Positions 35,394-44,621 of a stretch of 64,000 bases of DNA are shown here, piece by piece (the first letter of the stretch is position 1; the number at the start of each line of letters is the position of its first letter). Under the pieces are notes generated by a model. That model worked only from the letters and a program-made list of their open reading frames with translations, did not search any database and was not told the DNA's origin. Source of the DNA: Gemmobacter aquaticus (GTDB taxonomy: Bacteria; Pseudomonadota; Alphaproteobacteria; Rhodobacterales; Rhodobacteraceae); the NCBI RefSeq assembly GCF_007859075.1, contig NZ_VOAK01000011.1:434001-498000 (forward strand). The letters are read 5' to 3'. A program made the translations under genes and the position numbers.

Positions 35394-36380
35394 TCACTTC
35401 ATCGCCATCGAGGCGGCGCTTTCAGGCAGTTCTTCGCCGAAGCAGCGCTGGTAGAATTCAGCCACTGTCTGGCGCTCCAGCTCGTCGCACTTGTTCAGGA
35501 ACGACAGACGGAAGGCATAGCCTACATTGCGGAAGATCTCGGCGTTCTGGGCCCAGTTGATCACGGTCCTGGGCGACATCACGGTCGAGAGGTCTCCGTT
35601 CATGAAGGCCGTCCGCGTCAGGTCGGCCACCGTGACCATCTGGTTGATGGTCTTGCGGCCTTTTTCGGTGTTGTAATGCGGGTTCTTGGACAGAACGATC
35701 GCCGCCTCGGCGTCATGCGAGAGGTAGTTCAGCGTGGCGACAAGGCTCCAGCGGTCCATCTGCGCCTGGTTGATCTGCTGCACGCCGTGATAAAGGCCCG
35801 TCGTATCGCCAAGGCCCACGGTGTTTGCGGTGGCGAAAAGCCGGAAGTAGGGGTGCGGGGTGATGATCTCGTTCTGATCAAGCAGCGTGAGCTTTCCGTC
35901 ATGCTCCAGCACGCGCTGGATCACGAACATCACATCGGCGCGACCGGCATCATATTCGTCAAACACGATGGCGACGGGGTTCTTCAACGCCCAGGGCAGG
36001 ATGCCGGGATGGAACTCGGTCACCTGCTTGCCGTCGCGCAGCTTGATCGCGTCCTTTCCGATCAGGTCGATCCGGCTGATGTGGCTATCGAGGTTCACCC
36101 GAACGCAGGGCCAGTTCAGGCGCGCGGCCACCTGTTCGATATGGGTCGACTTGCCCGTGCCGTGATAGCCCTGGATCATTACGCGGCGGTTGTAGGCAAA
36201 GCCTGCAAGGATCGCGAGCGTCGTGTCCGGGTCAAACTTGTAGGTCGAGTCAATTTCCGGCACGCGTTCGCTACGCTCGGCAAAGGCCTTGACCTTCATG
36301 TCGGTGTCGATGCCGAACACATCGCGGACCGAGATTTCTTCCGTGGGTTTCGCAGTCAGATCCAGCATATCGTCCGCCAT
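35394..36380 (-). CDS. cobS: Cobaltochelatase subunit CobS
   Basis: This is the AAA+ ATPase of the CobNST cobalt chelatase. Walker A is [20 protein letters not shown], Walker [12 protein letters not shown], and sensor 1 lies in [21 protein letters not shown]. The start is uncertain: two ATGs at 36383 and 36380 and an in-frame GTG at 36395 are all possible. I use 36380, which gives [15 protein letters not shown], like the starts I recall for relatives, and 328 residues. cobT follows after a pair of palindromic repeats, so the two genes may not share one simple transcript. Confidence 0.94.
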   Translation of the reverse strand: MADDMLDLTAKPTEEISVRDVFGIDTDMKVKAFAERSERVPEIDSTYKFDPDTTLAILAGFAYNRRVMIQGYHGTGKSTHIEQVAARLNWPCVRVNLDSHISRIDLIGKDAIKLRDGKQVTEFHPGILPWALKNPVAIVFDEYDAGRADVMFVIQRVLEHDGKLTLLDQNEIITPHPYFRLFATANTVGLGDTTGLYHGVQQINQAQMDRWSLVATLNYLSHDAEAAIVLSKNPHYNTEKGRKTINQMVTVADLTRTAFMNGDLSTVMSPRTVINWAQNAEIFRNVGYAFRLSFLNKCDELERQTVAEFYQRCFGEELPESAASMAMK

Positions 36381-36395
36381 CATCGCATCGGGCAC

Positions 36396-36738
36396 CCACT
36401 TCGGGCGCGGTTCGTTCCAAAGGTTTGTGGATCATATCGCGGGGGGCTGCAAGGGGCAGGGGACCTGCGTGCCGCCCATCGATGGCGCAGTCGGGCAAAC
36501 GGCCCTTGCGCCTTTCAGAAATCGGTGGACCGCATGCAGGCGCAGCGCTAGCGTCTGTCCAACGTCGGCCACGGAATTTGCTGGCGGAAACCGGGTTTCA
36601 GGAAAGCGGCTTGATCAGGGTGAGCAGGGTGTCGAACATGGCGCTGTGGACGCCCTCTTTGTCAGGACGATCCGGTTTCAAACCCCCAACGGCAGACCGC
36701 ATCTTGCCACTTGCGTCCTGGCCCCGGATACCCAGCAC
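36396..36738. other. Divergent intergenic region between cobS and the glycosyltransferase gene
   Basis: These 343 bases hold no open frame I would defend: the overlapping frames have no ribosome site and look like neither neighbour. The region must contain the promoters for cobS and the glycosyltransferase gene. I see no riboswitch-like structure, including no cobalamin box that I can recognise, and no clear sigma-70 elements. Confidence 0.5.
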
Positions 36739-38424
36739 ATGACGAAACGTCCCAGACATGACTCTGCGCGCAATGCGGCGATCTATTTCGCCGCCGATGG
36801 CTACGATCCTGCGGCCAAGGGCATCAACGGGCGCCGCGTGGCAGGGGAAAGCTTCATCCGTGGCTTCTTCCGCCACGCCGAGGTCGACGAGTTTGTGTCG
36901 CTGGCGACAACCTCGGCCGATCAGCCGCTGTTCGATCGACTGGCATCCGAGGAACGAGCAGGCATGCCCGTGCGCCACCTTCTGGCGCGTCAGCCCCAAC
37001 AGATCGCGTCATTGGGGACGCTCTTCTATCCAAGCCCGAATTTCGCGGCCGAGACCTGGCGGCGGGCGCCAACGGGGCAGGCGGCATGGTCGATCTGCGG
37101 GATTACCCATACGATCTCGACCAAAGGGGTGATGCAGGGGTTTTATGACCTTCGCGCAAGTGCGCAGGCCGAGTGGGATGCGGTCATCTGCACCTCGCGC
37201 GCGGTTCTGGCATCGGTGCTGCACCAGTTCGAGTTGATCGACAGCTTTCATGAGCGGCGCTTTCACGGTGCCCGCCCGCCGAGGCCGCAGTTACCGGTGA
37301 TCCCGCTGGGCGTGCATTGCGATGCTTTTGCACCCGATCCGGCCGCAGGGGCTGCGCTTCGCGAGCGGCTCGGGCTCGGGCCGAAGGACGTGCTCTTCAC
37401 CACAATCGCGCGGCTGACCCCGCATGAGAAGTTCGACCCCCTGCCGCTTTATATCGCCATGCAGGCCGCGCAGCGGAGAATGCCAAGGGGTGCGCGTCTT
37501 GCAGTCGCATTCTGCGGGATCTTTCGCGACGACTATTCCCGCAAGATCTTTGAACAAGGCGCGGCGAAGCTGATGCCTGACGTGGGCTTCCACCTGCTTG
37601 ACGGGGAGAGTGCGGCCGACCGAAAGGCGGCTCTGTCGGGGGCGGATGTTTTCGTCTTTGCCATCGACAATATTCAGGAAACCTTCGGTCTTGCCCCGAT
37701 CGAGGCGATGGCTGCGGGGGTGCCGGTGCTCGTGTCTGACTGGGATGGCTTGCGCGATACGGTGACGGCCGATGTGGGGTTGCGTGTCGCCACCCGGACA
37801 CTCGGCGCTGCCCATGCCGAGCAGGAGTCCTTTCGTCACCTGACCGGCGTCGACACCTATCTGCAGTATTGCGGGCAGGCCTCGGCCATGACCGAGATTG
37901 ACATGGTCGCGCTGACCGGGGCGATCCAGATGCTGGCCCTGAACCCCGACCTGCGCGCACGCATGGGCGCGGCCGGTGCTCGGCGGGCGCGGGCGGTGTA
38001 TGACTGGTCGCAGGTCATCCCGCAGATGCAGGATCTCTGGCAAGAACTTTCGGTGCGACGCAAGGCGGCGCTTTCAGCCGAGCCCGCGATGGCGCGTGCT
38101 GCCATTCCGGTCGGACCCTCGCCATTTGCGATGTTTGCGACCTATCCCACCCGACGCGGCGGGTTGGAGGGCGAACGGTTCATCCCCGGTGCGTTGGCGC
38201 CGACGCTGACATTGGCAGAAACGCTGGCGTTGCGGGACTATACCTCGACGGGGCGGCAGGTCGAAGCGACGACTACGCTGGCCGCTGTCCATGATGCGAT
38301 CCTCGCAGCCGGCGCCGCAGGAATCGACCGCGCAGGACTTGAGGCGCGTACGGGAATGAACCCGATCTCGACGGACCGGGCGCTGATCTGGCTCTTGAAG
38401 TACGGGTTTGCCCGGCGGGCCTGA
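36739..38424 (+). CDS. Glycosyltransferase, GT-B fold, with an extra C-terminal domain
   Basis: ATG 36739 gives a 561-residue protein, and no earlier start has support. The GT-B N-domain begins AAIYFAADGYDPAAKGINGR. The C-domain has TTIARLTPHEKFDPLP and the GT4 nucleotide-sugar motif EX7E at Glu314 and Glu322 (IQETFGLAPIEAMAAGVPVL). After the normal end near residue 440 there are about 120 additional residues; the last 45 (LAAVHDAILAAGAAGIDRAG onward) look like a small winged-helix or helical bundle. Substrate and acceptor are unknown; it stands alone, not in a polysaccharide cluster. The end forms a hairpin with the convergent J-domain gene. Confidence 0.85.
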   Translation: MTKRPRHDSARNAAIYFAADGYDPAAKGINGRRVAGESFIRGFFRHAEVDEFVSLATTSADQPLFDRLASEERAGMPVRHLLARQPQQIASLGTLFYPSPNFAAETWRRAPTGQAAWSICGITHTISTKGVMQGFYDLRASAQAEWDAVICTSRAVLASVLHQFELIDSFHERRFHGARPPRPQLPVIPLGVHCDAFAPDPAAGAALRERLGLGPKDVLFTTIARLTPHEKFDPLPLYIAMQAAQRRMPRGARLAVAFCGIFRDDYSRKIFEQGAAKLMPDVGFHLLDGESAADRKAALSGADVFVFAIDNIQETFGLAPIEAMAAGVPVLVSDWDGLRDTVTADVGLRVATRTLGAAHAEQESFRHLTGVDTYLQYCGQASAMTEIDMVALTGAIQMLALNPDLRARMGAAGARRARAVYDWSQVIPQMQDLWQELSVRRKAALSAEPAMARAAIPVGPSPFAMFATYPTRRGGLEGERFIPGALAPTLTLAETLALRDYTSTGRQVEATTTLAAVHDAILAAGAAGIDRAGLEARTGMNPISTDRALIWLLKYGFARRA

Positions 38425-38433
38425 CCGGCCCGC
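38415..38433. terminator. Bidirectional terminator hairpin between convergent genes
   Basis: GCGGGCC (38415-38421) pairs exactly with GGCCCGC (38427-38433). The glycosyltransferase stop codon lies in the loop, and the J-domain gene ends two bases after it. The structure can serve both strands. Confidence 0.6.
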
Positions 38434-38434
38434 G

Positions 38435-39064
38435 TCAGTCGCGGAAGTGCCGGCTCTCGCGGATCTGCTCCCACGCCCAGACAACCTCTTGCAGGCGCTC
38501 TTCGTCCTCGCGGTTGCCGCCGTTCATGTCGGGGTGCAGGTCCTTGACCAGACTCTTGTATTGCTTGCGGATTTCGGTGCGCGTCCAGGTGTCGCGCGCA
38601 TCGAGGATCTCCAGCGCCTTGCGCTCGGTCGATGGCAGCTTGCGGGTGACGGTGCTTTGAACCTTGCCGGGGTTCTGTGTGGCCTTTTCCCCCAGAAGCT
38701 GCATGGGATCGTTCACGCCAAGCCGCGCCCAGGCCCGGCCGTCATCCTTCTGGCTGAATGGCTTGGTTTCGCGCTCCCACACACGGGCCTTGTCCAGAAA
38801 CTTCTGGAACTCGTCGTCCGTGGCCCCTTCAAAGAAGTTCCAGCGCAGGTTGTATTCGCGGACGTGATCCTTGCAGAACCAGAAAAAGTCATCCAGCTGG
38901 TCCGGCGACTTTGGCGCACGATAGAGGCCCGGCGCCGAGCAATCCGGAAAGTCGCAGGGCTTTTGCGAGGACTCGAAGGCCCCGGACATACCCCGCCGAC
39001 CTGTCTTGCGCTTCTTCTTGTCAGAAGAGACGCGAATGTCGAATTCGAACGGGGGTTTCTGCAT
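38435..39064 (-). CDS. J-domain-containing protein (DnaJ-like co-chaperone)
   Basis: The 209-residue protein has its J domain at the C-terminus (about 150-205). The HPD motif, which stimulates DnaK ATPase, is in KSLVKDLHPDMNGGNRED, preceded by WTRTEIRKQYKS. The N-terminal part contains a cysteine/histidine set (CDFPDCSAPGLYRAPKS and FFWFCKDHVREYN) that could bind zinc. There is no G/F region or DnaJ zinc finger, so it is a specialised co-chaperone. It is divergent from bolA, an arrangement I recall from other Rhodobacteraceae. Confidence 0.9.
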   Translation of the reverse strand: MQKPPFEFDIRVSSDKKKRKTGRRGMSGAFESSQKPCDFPDCSAPGLYRAPKSPDQLDDFFWFCKDHVREYNLRWNFFEGATDDEFQKFLDKARVWERETKPFSQKDDGRAWARLGVNDPMQLLGEKATQNPGKVQSTVTRKLPSTERKALEILDARDTWTRTEIRKQYKSLVKDLHPDMNGGNREDEERLQEVVWAWEQIRESRHFRD

Positions 39065-39137
39065 GGGTAGGCCTTTCCGACTCGGGGCGCCAAGTTTAGG
39101 TGATTGTGCGGCAACGTGAAGGGGGCAACGTCGGAAA

Positions 39138-39389
39138 ATGGCGATCAGGGATGAAATACATGCACGGCTGACCGCGGCCTTTGCCCCGGATGTCTTGCAG
39201 ATTCAGGATGATAGCGAAAAACACCGTGGCCATGGCGGCTGGCGCGAAGGCGGCGAGACGCATTTCAACGTGACCATCCGCGCGCCAAGCCTTGCGTCAA
39301 TGACCCGCATCGCCCGCCACCGTGCCGTTCATCAGGCGCTCGGCGATCTGACCACACGCATCCATGCGCTGTCGCTGGACATCGGTTAA
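39138..39389 (+). CDS. BolA family protein
   Basis: The 83-residue protein starts MAIRDEIHARLTAAFAPDVL and has the BolA KH-like fold. The conserved GGWREGGETHFNVTIRAPS is in the middle, and RIARHRAVHQALGDL forms the helix with the invariant His. BolA proteins pair with monothiol glutaredoxins to bind [2Fe-2S] clusters and influence iron handling or cell shape. It is followed by a palindromic repeat and the convergent malate synthase gene. Confidence 0.93.
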   Translation: MAIRDEIHARLTAAFAPDVLQIQDDSEKHRGHGGWREGGETHFNVTIRAPSLASMTRIARHRAVHQALGDLTTRIHALSLDIG

Positions 39390-39405
39390 TACCCGGTCCT
39401 GCGTC

Positions 39406-39457
39406 TTTCCTTTTGAAAATATCCTCGGGGGGTGCGGGGGGGCAGACAGCCCCCCGT
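39406..39457 (-). repeat. Intergenic palindromic repeat, copy 10
   Basis: On the minus strand, six bases after the malate synthase stop, a GGGGGGCTGTCTGCCCCCC hairpin is followed by CACCCCCCGAGGATATTTTC and an AAAAGGAAAGA tail. Orientation relative to the upstream gene is the same as in copies 1, 5, 7 and 9, in keeping with use as a terminator. Confidence 0.85.
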
Positions 39458-39463
39458 CCACGG

Positions 39464-41626
39464 TCAGCCGAAAAGTGCCTTTGTTTCAAGCCTGCGCGCA
39501 TGCAGCACGGGCTCGGTATAGCCCGAGGGCTGGATGCGGCCCTTGAACACCAGATCACACGCCGCAAGGAAAGCCGGGCCGTCAAAACCGGGGGCCATCG
39601 GGCGATAGGCCGGATCGCCCGCATTCTGGCGATCGACGACCGCCGCCATCTTGCGCATGGCCTGCATTACCTCATCTTCGGTGACGACCCCATGCAGCAA
39701 CCAGTTTGCCAGCGCCTGGCTTGAGATGCGGCAGGTCGCGCGGTCTTCCATCAGGCCCACATCATGAATGTCCGGCACCTTTGAACAGCCGACGCCCTGA
39801 TCCACCCAACGGACGACATAGCCCAGAATGCCTTGGGCGTTGTTCTCCACTTCGGCGCGGATTTCGTCGGCCGACCAGTTCTGCCCCTGTGCCACCGGCA
39901 CGGTCAGCAGGTCGCGTAGGGTGCCGCGCGCGCCGCCCGCCGCGATCTCGGCCTGCCGTGCCAGCACATCGACCTTGTGGTAGTGCGTTGCATGCAGCGT
40001 AGCGGCGGTGGGCGAGGGCACCCATGCGCAATTCGCACCCGCCTTGGGATGCGCAATCTTCTGGTCCAGCATCGCGGCCATCAGATCAGGCGCCGCCCAC
40101 ATGCCCTTGCCGATCTGCGCCCGGCCCTGCAATCCGCAGGCAAGACCGATATCGACGTTGCGGTCCTCATAGCTCTTGATCCAGGCCGAGGACTTCATGT
40201 CGCCCTTCCGGATCATCGGCCCGGCCTCGATCGAGGTGTGGATCTCGTCGCCAGTCCGATCAAGGAAGCCGGTGTTGATGAAGGCCACCCGTTCGCGCGC
40301 CGCACGGATGCATTCCTTGAGGTTCACCGATGTCCGACGCTCTTCATCCATGATGCCCAGCTTCACGGTATTGCGCGGCAGGCCCAGCGTATCCTCGACC
40401 TTGTCGAAAATCTCGACGGCAAAGGCCACTTCCTCGGGGCCGTGCATCTTGGGCTTCACCACATAGACCGATCCTGCGGCCGAGTTGCGCGGGCCGCTGG
40501 CTTTCTTCAGGTCGTGCATGGCGCAGAGCGTGGTGACAAAGGCATCCATGATCCCCTCGCCGATCTCACGCCCTTCGGTGTCGAGGATCGCCGGGTTGGT
40601 CATCAGGTGACCGACATTGCGCACAAGCATCAGCGAGCGGCATTTCAGGGTCAGCGGCTGTCCATCGGCGCCGGTATAGGTGAAGTCGGGGTTCAGCTTG
40701 CGCGTAAAGCTCTTGCCACCCTTGCTGACCTCTTCGGTCAGGTCGCCCTTCATTAGCCCCAGCCAGTTTCCATAGGCCAGAACCTTGTCCTCGGCATCGA
40801 CTGCGGCCACCGAATCCTCGCAATCCATGATGGCCGACATGGCCGATTCCAGCCAGACGTCCGAGATATGCGCCGGGTCGGTCGCCCCGATCTGCGACGT
40901 GGCGTCGATCAGCACTTCGATGTGCAATCCGTTGTTGCGCAGCACGAACTGGCTGGGGGCGGTGGCCGCACCGAAATAACCGGCGAACTGCGAGGGGCCC
41001 GCAAGGCCGGTGCTGCCCGATGCCAGACGCACCACCAGTGCGCCGCCATCAACCGCAAAGCTGCGCGCATCGCGCCAGCTTGCCCCGGCCAGCGGCACGG
41101 CGTCGTCGAGAAATCTGCGCGCCCAATCGATCACGCGCTGTCCACGTGCCGGATCATAGGCGCCACCCTTGGGCGCATCGCCAAGCGCATCCGTGCCATA
41201 GAGAGCGTCATACAGGCTGCCCCACCGCGCATTCGCGGCGTTCAGCGCGTATCGCGCATTCATCACAGGGACCACCAGTTGCGGGCCGGGGATGGTGGCA
41301 ATCTCGGGGTCCACGTTTGTCGTGGACACCTGAAAATCCGGCCCCTCGGGCTGGATGTAGCCGATCTCGCGCAGGAAGGCCTCATGCGCGGCGGCGTCGA
41401 AGGGCTGGCCACGGCGTGCCTTGAACCAGTCGTCAATCGCGCTCTGCAAGGCCTCGCGCCGGGCCAGAAGATCGCGGTTCTTGGGGCCAAAGACGGACAC
41501 TGCCTCGGCGAGGCCCTTCCAGAAGTTCCCGGCGCTGACACCAGAGCCGGGAAGGGCCTGTCCCTCGACAAACGCGACAAGCCGTGCGTCAACCTGCAAC
41601 CCGTTTCTGTCCAAACGCTCGGCCAT
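39464..41626 (-). CDS. glcB: Malate synthase G
   Basis: The 720-residue enzyme condenses glyoxylate and acetyl-CoA to malate. AGGAG precedes ATG 41626 by five bases. Visible features are the catalytic-core segments [18 protein letters not shown] and [19 protein letters not shown], the Mg-binding region around [18 protein letters not shown], and the late segment [20 protein letters not shown], followed by [20 protein letters not shown]. The length matches isoform G, not the shorter isoform A. Isocitrate lyase is not in the window. The gene lets the cell use acetyl-CoA from the fatty-acid genes together with glyoxylate. Confidence 0.96.
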   Translation of the reverse strand: MAERLDRNGLQVDARLVAFVEGQALPGSGVSAGNFWKGLAEAVSVFGPKNRDLLARREALQSAIDDWFKARRGQPFDAAAHEAFLREIGYIQPEGPDFQVSTTNVDPEIATIPGPQLVVPVMNARYALNAANARWGSLYDALYGTDALGDAPKGGAYDPARGQRVIDWARRFLDDAVPLAGASWRDARSFAVDGGALVVRLASGSTGLAGPSQFAGYFGAATAPSQFVLRNNGLHIEVLIDATSQIGATDPAHISDVWLESAMSAIMDCEDSVAAVDAEDKVLAYGNWLGLMKGDLTEEVSKGGKSFTRKLNPDFTYTGADGQPLTLKCRSLMLVRNVGHLMTNPAILDTEGREIGEGIMDAFVTTLCAMHDLKKASGPRNSAAGSVYVVKPKMHGPEEVAFAVEIFDKVEDTLGLPRNTVKLGIMDEERRTSVNLKECIRAARERVAFINTGFLDRTGDEIHTSIEAGPMIRKGDMKSSAWIKSYEDRNVDIGLACGLQGRAQIGKGMWAAPDLMAAMLDQKIAHPKAGANCAWVPSPTAATLHATHYHKVDVLARQAEIAAGGARGTLRDLLTVPVAQGQNWSADEIRAEVENNAQGILGYVVRWVDQGVGCSKVPDIHDVGLMEDRATCRISSQALANWLLHGVVTEDEVMQAMRKMAAVVDRQNAGDPAYRPMAPGFDGPAFLAACDLVFKGRIQPSGYTEPVLHARRLETKALFG

Positions 41627-41751
41627 CGCGAACTCCTGATGTGATATCGGGCGAGGATGCGAAAAAATGTCAGGTCTGGCAACGGCTCGCGCCCAGCTAT
41701 CTTGCGCCGCTGCTGGAAAAAACCTTGCTGAGCGTAGGCTCGGCGCCGCCT

Positions 41752-43245
41752 CTAGAGATCGAGGCTTAACTGTGCGGAGCTGGACTTGCCACGTGTTCCC
41801 GTGCGGCTGCGCGGCGGCATCCGGCTGCCGTGTCGTTCCAACACCTCGGCCCGCTCTTCGGCGAATCCGGGGGCGCGGCGCAGGCCATAGATCGTCTCGC
41901 GCGCGGCACGCGCTGCGGCGGCCACGTCGACGATCGGTTCGGGGTAGCGCCTCCCCAACAGACGGGCTGCGCCCGACCAGCGCCAAGGGGCGTGCAGATG
42001 GGTCTCGGGAACCTCGGCCAGTTCGGGCAGCCAACGGCGGATGAAGGCGCCGGTCGGGTCCTGATCCAGCCCCTGCTTCACCGGATTGTAGATGCGCGGC
42101 CGGTTTATCGCGGTGACGCCCGACTGCATCTGCACCTGCGGCCAATGGATGCCGGGCTCATAGTCGGTAAAAAGACGCGCCAGAACCGCGCCAGACTGCC
42201 GCCAATCAAGCCAGAGGTGATAGGAGGCACAGGCCATGACCATCGCCCGCATCCTGAAATTCAGCCAGCCCGTCGCGCGCAGATAGCGCATGCAGGCGTC
42301 GAGAAAGGGAATGCCGGTCTCGCCCAGGGTCCAGGCATGCAGGCGCGCGGCATCGCTGTCGCGCAGGCTGTCTGCCGCCACGTGCAGGGCATGGCACTCG
42401 ATTTCGGGATCGTCCTCCAGCTTCTGCATGAAGTGGTCGCGCCATGCGAGCCGCGACTGAAAGCTGCTCAGGCTTGGTCCCCACGGGGCTGGCAGGCGTT
42501 CGGCTTGCCTTCGCGCGGTGGCCTGCACGACCTCGCGCACAGACACCGTACCGAGCGCGATGTGCGGAGAGAGCCGCGAGCAGGCGCGCTCTGCCGTCAA
42601 TGGCGAGGACATGGCGCTGCGATAGGGTGCCCCGCGATGGGTCAGGAAGCTGTCGAGGCAGGCCAGCGCACGGGCACGTCCGCCGGCTTGCATGTGCGGG
42701 CATGGATCGTCCGCAAGGCCGAGTGATCGCGCAGTCGGGATTGCGCCCGGCTCAACGCCGGGCACCGGTGAAAGGCCCTGCGGCTGGACGGGATCGGCGG
42801 CCATGAAGGCATCGCGCCGGGCAGCCCAGCCATCGCGCTCGGCAAGCCGCCGGACCACGCCGGATTGAGGGACCTCGGTCCAGCGGATGCCCCGGCCGCG
42901 TGCCCAAGCCCCGACCCGCCGATCCCGCGCATAGGTCCACAGGTTGCCGGTTTCCTCATGGCTGACGATTTCACTGATTCCATAGGTGCGACAAAGCCGG
43001 TCCAGCACCTCGACGGCGTCCCCGGTGCGGACCACCAGGGGCAGGCCGCGCTGTGCGAGGTCGCCGCGCAAGGCGGCAAGCGAGCTTGCGACGAACGCCC
43101 ATTGGCGGCCCGATGTATCGGGCAGGCGCCAATACTCCGGTTCGGCAATATAGACCGGCAGAACCCGTCCACGCGTGGCGGCAAGGGCCAGCGCAGGGTG
43201 ATCTTCGGTGCGCAGGTCGCGCTTCATCCAGATAAGAACATTCAT
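41752..43245 (-). CDS. Photolyase/cryptochrome family flavoprotein
   Basis: The 497-residue protein has an N-terminal antenna domain ([20 protein letters not shown]) and the C-terminal FAD domain. Core elements are [56 protein letters not shown] and [15 protein letters not shown]. The order and the FDACMR/NFRMR-like motifs are those of DNA photolyases. It is not the FeS-BCP type of R. sphaeroides CryB, because the four cluster cysteines and the usual start are missing. A distinct Rhodobacteraceae photolyase-like branch is the best reading, and repair activity is not certain. It is divergent from the enolase-superfamily gene. Confidence 0.88.
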   Translation of the reverse strand: MNVLIWMKRDLRTEDHPALALAATRGRVLPVYIAEPEYWRLPDTSGRQWAFVASSLAALRGDLAQRGLPLVVRTGDAVEVLDRLCRTYGISEIVSHEETGNLWTYARDRRVGAWARGRGIRWTEVPQSGVVRRLAERDGWAARRDAFMAADPVQPQGLSPVPGVEPGAIPTARSLGLADDPCPHMQAGGRARALACLDSFLTHRGAPYRSAMSSPLTAERACSRLSPHIALGTVSVREVVQATARRQAERLPAPWGPSLSSFQSRLAWRDHFMQKLEDDPEIECHALHVAADSLRDSDAARLHAWTLGETGIPFLDACMRYLRATGWLNFRMRAMVMACASYHLWLDWRQSGAVLARLFTDYEPGIHWPQVQMQSGVTAINRPRIYNPVKQGLDQDPTGAFIRRWLPELAEVPETHLHAPWRWSGAARLLGRRYPEPIVDVAAAARAARETIYGLRRAPGFAEERAEVLERHGSRMPPRSRTGTRGKSSSAQLSLDL

Positions 43246-43356
43246 GGAACATTTATTGGTTGGCCCAGTGATGAAAGTAAAGATGTGGCCGAAAGCCGGG
43301 TTGCCAAGACCAAAGTTCGCGAACCGCCGCCGGTGATGACTTGCAGGGTGATCAAC

Positions 43357-43368
43357 CTGTCATACAAG
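43357..43368. promoter_or_regulatory. Predicted GntR operator, site 1 (enolase-superfamily operon)
   Basis: CTGTCATACAAG differs by one base in the core from the identical CTGTCTGACAAG at sites 2 and 3. The core TGTC-n-GACA is palindromic and of the size bound by FadR-type GntR proteins. It lies 89-100 bases before the enolase gene start and just upstream of a possible -35 element. Confidence 0.65.
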
Positions 43369-43370
43369 TA

Positions 43371-43400
43371 TTGACTTTATGCCTGACATGGCGCTATCAA
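43371..43400 (+). promoter_or_regulatory. Possible sigma-70 promoter for the enolase-superfamily operon
   Basis: TTGACT (43371-43376) and TATCAA (43395-43400) are separated by 18 bases. Both are close to the consensus and lie 57-86 bases before the ATG. The operator is directly upstream of the -35. Confidence 0.45.
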
Positions 43401-43456
43401 ACTTTCGGGGCCGGACGAATCCCGATGCCGGTGCCTGGAATGCAGGGGGAGAGTGC

Positions 43457-44605
43457 ATGATCATTACCGATGTCGAGGTGCGGGTCTTCCGCACGACCAC
43501 GCGCCGCCATTCAGACAGCGCGGGTCATGCCCACCCCGGACCTGCGCACCAGGTGCAGCAGGCCATGCTGACACTCCGCTCTGAGGATGGCCACGAAGGT
43601 CATTCCTTCACCGCGCCCGAGATTGTCCGGCCGCATGTGATCGATAAGTTCGTCAAGAAAGTTCTGATTGGGCAAGATCATAGGGATCGCGAGCGTCTGT
43701 GGCACGATCTGGCGCACTGGCAGCGCGGCTCCGCAGCGCAACTGACTGATCGCACACTCGCCGTGGTGGATTGCGCGCTTTGGGATCTGGCAGGGCGCAG
43801 TCTTGGTCAGCCTGTTCACAAACTGATTGGCGCCTACCGTGACAAGGTTCTGGCCTATGGCAGCATCATGTGCGGGGACGAGCTGGAAGGGGGGCTGGCG
43901 ACACCCGAGGACTATGGCCGCTTCGCCGAAACCCTGGTGAAGCGCGGCTACAAGGGCATCAAGTTGCACACCTGGATGCCACCTGTCAGCTGGGCACCGG
44001 ACGTGAAAATGGATCTCAAGGCCTGTGCTGCGGTGCGCGAGGCGGTTGGGCCGGATATCCGCCTGATGATCGATGCGTTCCACTGGTACACCCGCACCGA
44101 CGCGCTGGAACTGGGGCGAGGGCTTGAAAAACTTGGCTTTGACTGGATTGAAGAGCCAATGGATGAACAATCCATGTCGTCCTACAAATGGCTGGCCGAC
44201 AATCTCGATATCCCCGTGATCGGGCCGGAGAGTGCGGCTGGAAAGCATTGGCACCGCGCCGAATGGGTGCGTCAAGGTGCCTGCGATATTCTGCGGACCG
44301 GGGTAAACGACGTGGGCGGCATCACCCCGGCGATCAAGACCATGCGTATGGCCGAGGCCTTTGGCATGGACTGCGAAGTGCATGGCAATACGGCCATGAA
44401 CCTGCATGTGGTGGCCGCTTCCAAGAATTGCCGCTGGTATGAGCGCGGGCTTCTGCACCCGTTCCTCGAGTACGACGACGGCCACGACTATCTGAAATCA
44501 CTCTCGGACCCGATGGATCGGGATGGCTTTGTCCATGTGCCTGACCGCCCCGGTCTGGGCGAGGACATCGACTTTGATTTCATCGAGAACAACCGCGTAG
44601 GATGA
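43457..44605 (+). CDS. Enolase superfamily enzyme, mandelate racemase/muconate lactonizing group
   Basis: ATG 43457 with GGGGGAGAG upstream gives 382 residues. The N-terminal capping domain is followed by the barrel: metal ligands Asp206 (RLMIDAFHW), Glu232 (DWIEEPMDE) and Glu258 (VIGPESAAGK), the His309-Asp285 dyad (CEVHGNTA, GVNDVGG) on the last strands, and Lys169 with His171 in GYKGIKLHTW, where most members have Lys-x-Lys. The protein therefore abstracts a proton next to a carboxylate; dehydration, racemisation or cycloisomerisation of a sugar acid is likely. The neighbouring KdgF-like cupin and FCD regulator favour an aldonate or uronate-derived substrate. It is the first gene of a three-gene plus-strand group. 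Confidence 0.88.
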   Translation: MIITDVEVRVFRTTTRRHSDSAGHAHPGPAHQVQQAMLTLRSEDGHEGHSFTAPEIVRPHVIDKFVKKVLIGQDHRDRERLWHDLAHWQRGSAAQLTDRTLAVVDCALWDLAGRSLGQPVHKLIGAYRDKVLAYGSIMCGDELEGGLATPEDYGRFAETLVKRGYKGIKLHTWMPPVSWAPDVKMDLKACAAVREAVGPDIRLMIDAFHWYTRTDALELGRGLEKLGFDWIEEPMDEQSMSSYKWLADNLDIPVIGPESAAGKHWHRAEWVRQGACDILRTGVNDVGGITPAIKTMRMAEAFGMDCEVHGNTAMNLHVVAASKNCRWYERGLLHPFLEYDDGHDYLKSLSDPMDRDGFVHVPDRPGLGEDIDFDFIENNRVG

Positions 44606-44621
44606 AAGCAAGGCGCTCGAA

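Noticed and set aside
36425-36742. A 105-codon plus-strand frame in the cobS/glycosyltransferase gap
   Set aside because: There is no ribosome site, the composition is like other shadow frames and it overlaps the glycosyltransferase start in another frame.
41752-43245. Assignment of the photolyase gene as an FeS-BCP (CryB/PhrB) type
   Set aside because: The opening [14 protein letters not shown] and lack of the four C-terminal cluster cysteines place it in the ordinary photolyase/cryptochrome group.
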